Part shown: positions 14,088-16,261 of the stretch, piece by piece
Layout: every line of letters begins with the position of its first letter
How positions within the stretch are numbered: position 1 is the stretch's first letter
DNA from: Lachnospiraceae bacterium
GTDB taxonomy: Bacteria; Bacillota; Clostridia; Lachnospirales; Lachnospiraceae
Assembly (NCBI GenBank): GCA_020860745.1
Contig: JAJBTR010000120.1
Location: 1 to 16,261, forward strand
DNA length: 16,261 nt
Direction of reading: 5' to 3'
Position numbers and translations under genes: made by a program
Notes under the pieces: model-generated
What the model saw: only the letters and a program-made list of their open reading frames with translations
Database searches by the model: none
What the model was told of the DNA's origin: nothing

Positions 14088-14936
14088 ATGGCAAAACAAA
14101 AAATTATATTAAGCAAGGAGCTTCCGGGACAGATAGTAAGTATCCCGGAAGAGTTAAAGAGTAAGAGTTATTATAAATATCTACAGGTTCCTTTTGAGGA
14201 TATCCCGGCGGATTTGCGGGCTTCATTGACTTCTTTCAAGGGTACAAAAGAGGAGGCGTTGGAACCGGAGGATCGCACAAAGCTTTTTGATGTGCAGCGT
14301 TGGCCGAAAGAAGACGGCGTTTACCCATTGAAAAGGGGCGGACTTCTGGTGGCTTCCAACGTGAAGCTGCCGCATATGACCGCTGAGGCGTTGAACTGGT
14401 GGGGAGCCTGGCATGCGATTGACCCGTTGCGTTACGCACTCTGGGATCCACAAGATCATTACGACATCAAAATCAGTGAAGACGATCGTAAGCGGATTCT
14501 GGATCCGACAATTCCGGATGCGGAGAAACTGTGGGGGCTTCATCATCATGTGCTGGAATCTCTGGATCAGGATGAGCCGACATCTATGGATATGCAGTTT
14601 TTGAATCCGTTTGATTATGGATATGACAAATCAATGTTCGGTACGGATCGCTGTCTGGGCATGCTTTCCGCAAAAACTGTTATGGGTGGAAAACTTCCGG
14701 TATTTATGACGGAGGTCTGCTGCATTGGCGAGGATGGAGTGCTGGAAATCCGCCTGCGCTTCTGGCTTGGATATGAAATCCGGACAGATGGGACGGTAAA
14801 ATGTAAGATTCCGAGGTTTGTAAAGATTCCGCAGGAGATTGCGAAGAGCCTGATCATTCACAACCACAGAGAGTACAGGCATCTGGACAAATTCCTGATG
14901 GACCTGTATGCGGAGGAAAAGGATAACTGGGCGTAA
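14088..14936 (+). CDS. PhlG / phloretin-hydrolase-family C-C bond hydrolase (zinc-dependent)
   Basis: A 282-residue protein resembling 2,4-diacetylphloroglucinol hydrolase (PhlG) and the phloretin hydrolase of gut Eubacterium ramulus. These enzymes hydrolyse the carbon-carbon bond between a phloroglucinol ring and its acyl group. Matching features, by my reading, are WWGAWH (His109), HVLESL (Glu157) and HNHREY (His258 and Glu262, spaced HxxxE). They correspond to the zinc ligands His129, Glu160, His270 and Glu274 of PhlG. Length is close to the family norm. ATG 14088 has GAGG 7-8 bases upstream. The in-frame ATG at 14004 has no ribosome site and would add a hydrophobic 28-residue stretch, which I judge accidental. 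Between a flavin oxidoreductase and a CrtC-like protein, it may open or deacylate a cyclic beta-diketone or acyl-phenol. Family match is good; substrate is inference. Confidence 0.8.
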   Translation: MAKQKIILSKELPGQIVSIPEELKSKSYYKYLQVPFEDIPADLRASLTSFKGTKEEALEPEDRTKLFDVQRWPKEDGVYPLKRGGLLVASNVKLPHMTAEALNWWGAWHAIDPLRYALWDPQDHYDIKISEDDRKRILDPTIPDAEKLWGLHHHVLESLDQDEPTSMDMQFLNPFDYGYDKSMFGTDRCLGMLSAKTVMGGKLPVFMTEVCCIGEDGVLEIRLRFWLGYEIRTDGTVKCKIPRFVKIPQEIAKSLIIHNHREYRHLDKFLMDLYAEEKDNWA

Positions 14937-14977
14937 ACTGTATAAGTAAAATAAATGTAACAGGAGGTAACAGAAAA

Positions 14978-16048
14978 ATGAAAGAATTGACTTATGATGT
15001 ACAGAGCGGAATTCATCGTTCCGCAGAGGAAGAATGGATGCCACATGTGGCGATGTCGCCAAAATTTTTTGAGTGGCACTATATCACGCTTCCCATGACT
15101 GGGGCGAACGGCCATCAGTATTTTATGTTCATCTGTGCATTTAATTTCTCGTCCGAGATCTATAAGCAGGTGGCGACGGAGGGGCATCCGGAAATGATCC
15201 CGGAAGGTATGAAAATCTATTCGACTATGCTCCACATGTGCGATTATACGACGGATTTGTTTAAGTCCGGCGGAGGACCGGTCATAGTATCGGCGTATGC
15301 GGCGTTTGATACCGAAAACAATGCCCTGACGCTGACGAATCCTGAGATTAAACTGTATCTGAATTTCAGATACAGGGGCGATGAGGTCTATATTTATTGC
15401 AGATCGGATGTTTTTGAGTGTGAGCTGAAATGCACCGGCGGCAGCCGTGTACTCTGGATGCAGGACAGACCGGATAAACCCGGATTTATTCGCGAGGGAG
15501 CGGAGGGAGACTGGAGTTTTTATTATTCGCTTCCCAAGCTTCCATATTCCGGCTGGATCAGATACAGGGATGAGAGCGGAAAAGAAATCTATACGGATGT
15601 CACCGGACAGGGATGGATTGATCGTCAGTGGGGCGATTTTCTGACTAAAACATGGGAGTGGACTTCGTTTCGTTTTGCTGACGGCGACCGTATCAACGGC
15701 TATAACTTTGCCGGCGGATATCAGGTGCTGACTTACCAGAAAGAAAATGGCGAGACCAGCTTCTACACGGATTATAAGGTTATCCAGAATGGGTATGCGA
15801 GAGCGTTTGACAACACATGGACATCTTACGGATGGGATTTTGAACTTCCGTGCAAGGATGGGTATTATCGGCTGGAGCCGTTGTCTAACAAGAATTATAT
15901 CCCGACGCCGGGGAATACTATTTTTGAGGGATTGTGTAAAATTCTGGATAAGAATGGGGAACAGGTCGGATGGGCAGCCATGGAGACGATGGATGTAAAA
16001 ATGATGCACAATGCACCAAATGAGGAATTTAATAACTTTCCGTCATAG
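14978..16048 (+). CDS. CrtC/AttH lipocalin-like protein (hydratase or isomerase-type)
   Basis: A 356-residue protein made of two lipocalin-like beta-barrel halves, as in carotenoid 1,2-hydratase CrtC, AttH and the fungal lipocalin-type pericyclases. The signatures are SPKFFEWHYITLPM near residues 27-40 (family EWWYFTG), GQGWIDRQWGDF near 210-221 (family GxxWxDHxWG), the following WEWTSFRFADGDRINGY, and a final GWAAMETM strand. CrtC adds water to an isolated double bond; related proteins catalyse cyclisations without cofactor. No signal peptide is visible, so it should act in the cytoplasm. AGGAGG at 14962-14967 sets ATG 14978, 41 bases after the PhlG-like stop. It is the last gene of module B and ends with TAG before a strong terminator. 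Its pairing with a CrtI-like flavoprotein is notable, but no carotenoid genes occur here. Confidence 0.78.
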   Translation: MKELTYDVQSGIHRSAEEEWMPHVAMSPKFFEWHYITLPMTGANGHQYFMFICAFNFSSEIYKQVATEGHPEMIPEGMKIYSTMLHMCDYTTDLFKSGGGPVIVSAYAAFDTENNALTLTNPEIKLYLNFRYRGDEVYIYCRSDVFECELKCTGGSRVLWMQDRPDKPGFIREGAEGDWSFYYSLPKLPYSGWIRYRDESGKEIYTDVTGQGWIDRQWGDFLTKTWEWTSFRFADGDRINGYNFAGGYQVLTYQKENGETSFYTDYKVIQNGYARAFDNTWTSYGWDFELPCKDGYYRLEPLSNKNYIPTPGNTIFEGLCKILDKNGEQVGWAAMETMDVKMMHNAPNEEFNNFPS

Positions 16049-16072
16049 AATGGCATTGATCTGATTGTTGAA

Positions 16073-16105
16073 AAAACGGAGCGTTCCGGATGGACGCTCC
16101 GTTTT
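16073..16105 (+). terminator. Rho-independent terminator of module B
   Basis: CGGAGCGT (16077-16084) and ACGCTCCG (16094-16101) form a perfect 8-bp GC-rich stem. It is extended by four A-T pairs (AAAA 16073-16076, TTTT 16102-16105) around a 9-base loop. It lies 24 bases after the last stop codon and could also work for the opposite strand. Confidence 0.88.
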
Positions 16106-16261
16106 CAGAATGCCGCAGGAGTGCGAATGCGTAAGAAATCAGGATAATTGTGCTGTCCGTACCCCGCGCGGCGAGTTTAAGACAAACGCCGCTTTCCGAC
16201 TCACCCAAAAGCGTTTTAAATTTTATTTATCATGCAGCGACTGAATACGCTTTGCATAACC
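16106..16261. other. Downstream sequence without a recognisable gene; possible dispersed intergenic element
   Basis: I find no start with a ribosome site, no tRNA and no complete gene here. There is a bulged hairpin GCGGC-GA-GTTT / AAACGCCGC (16168-16192, then TTT) and a 7-base inverse pair AAAGCGT (16207-16213) / ACGCTTT (16247-16253). The base composition is more GC-rich in its centre than most spacers here. My impression that similar stretches recur between genes of related Lachnospiraceae is from memory and unverified. Confidence 0.3.

Noticed and set aside
14858..16009. Minus-strand frame of 383 codons opposite the CrtC-like gene
   Set aside because: Antisense shadow: the plus strand has a clear family match, AGGAGG site and terminator, whereas the minus frame has no known motif.

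Overview
The window is one catabolic-looking gene region from an anaerobic, low-to-mid GC Gram-positive bacterium, most likely a gut-type Clostridia (Lachnospiraceae or Oscillospiraceae relatives). Three things point there: strong AGGAGG ribosome sites, an abundance of Fe-S/flavin enzymes with no oxygen-dependent enzyme, and clostridial-style enoate reductase and GlcD/GlcF-type proteins. No rRNA, tRNA, CRISPR, phage or transposase gene was seen.

Layout. Module A (95-5265, plus strand) holds an old-yellow-enzyme/2-enoate reductase, a short-chain dehydrogenase broken by one in-frame TAG, a beta-keto acid cleavage enzyme (BKACE/DUF849) and a thiolase. It is followed by a LysR regulator (5312-6229) and a small degenerate cupin (6349-6726), with a terminator-like structure at 6799-6862. 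A second LysR gene (minus strand, 6919-7812) also contains an in-frame TAG. It is divergent from module B (8074-16048, plus strand): a 77-residue orphan protein, a VAO/GlcD-type flavoprotein, a GlcF/HdrB-like Fe-S protein, a second GlcD-type flavoprotein split by a +1 slip in an A8 run, a flavin amine-oxidase/desaturase-like protein, a PhlG/phloretin-hydrolase-like C-C hydrolase and a CrtC/AttH lipocalin-like protein. A strong terminator at 16073-16105 closes the module. The last 156 bases hold no recognisable gene.

How the genes may work together (inference). Module B has redox flavoproteins that could oxidise or reduce a cyclic or phenolic substrate, plus a hydrolase family that cuts carbon-carbon bonds next to a ketone on phloroglucinol-type rings. 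Module A has an enoate reductase, an alcohol/ketone dehydrogenase, a beta-keto acid cleaving enzyme and a thiolase, the usual tools for taking a beta-keto or beta-diketo acid to acetyl-CoA units. A coherent reading is anaerobic degradation of an acyl-phenolic or alicyclic plant- or host-derived compound under two LysR regulators. The exact substrate cannot be read from the sequence.

The most striking anomaly is that three otherwise well-preserved genes (SDR, second LysR, second flavoprotein) each carry exactly one lesion: TAG, TAG and one extra A in a homopolymer. The coding sequence on the far side of each lesion still looks conserved. This is either very recent decay, sequence error, or recoding/readthrough. 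TAG terminates at least three other genes here, so wholesale reassignment of TAG is unlikely.
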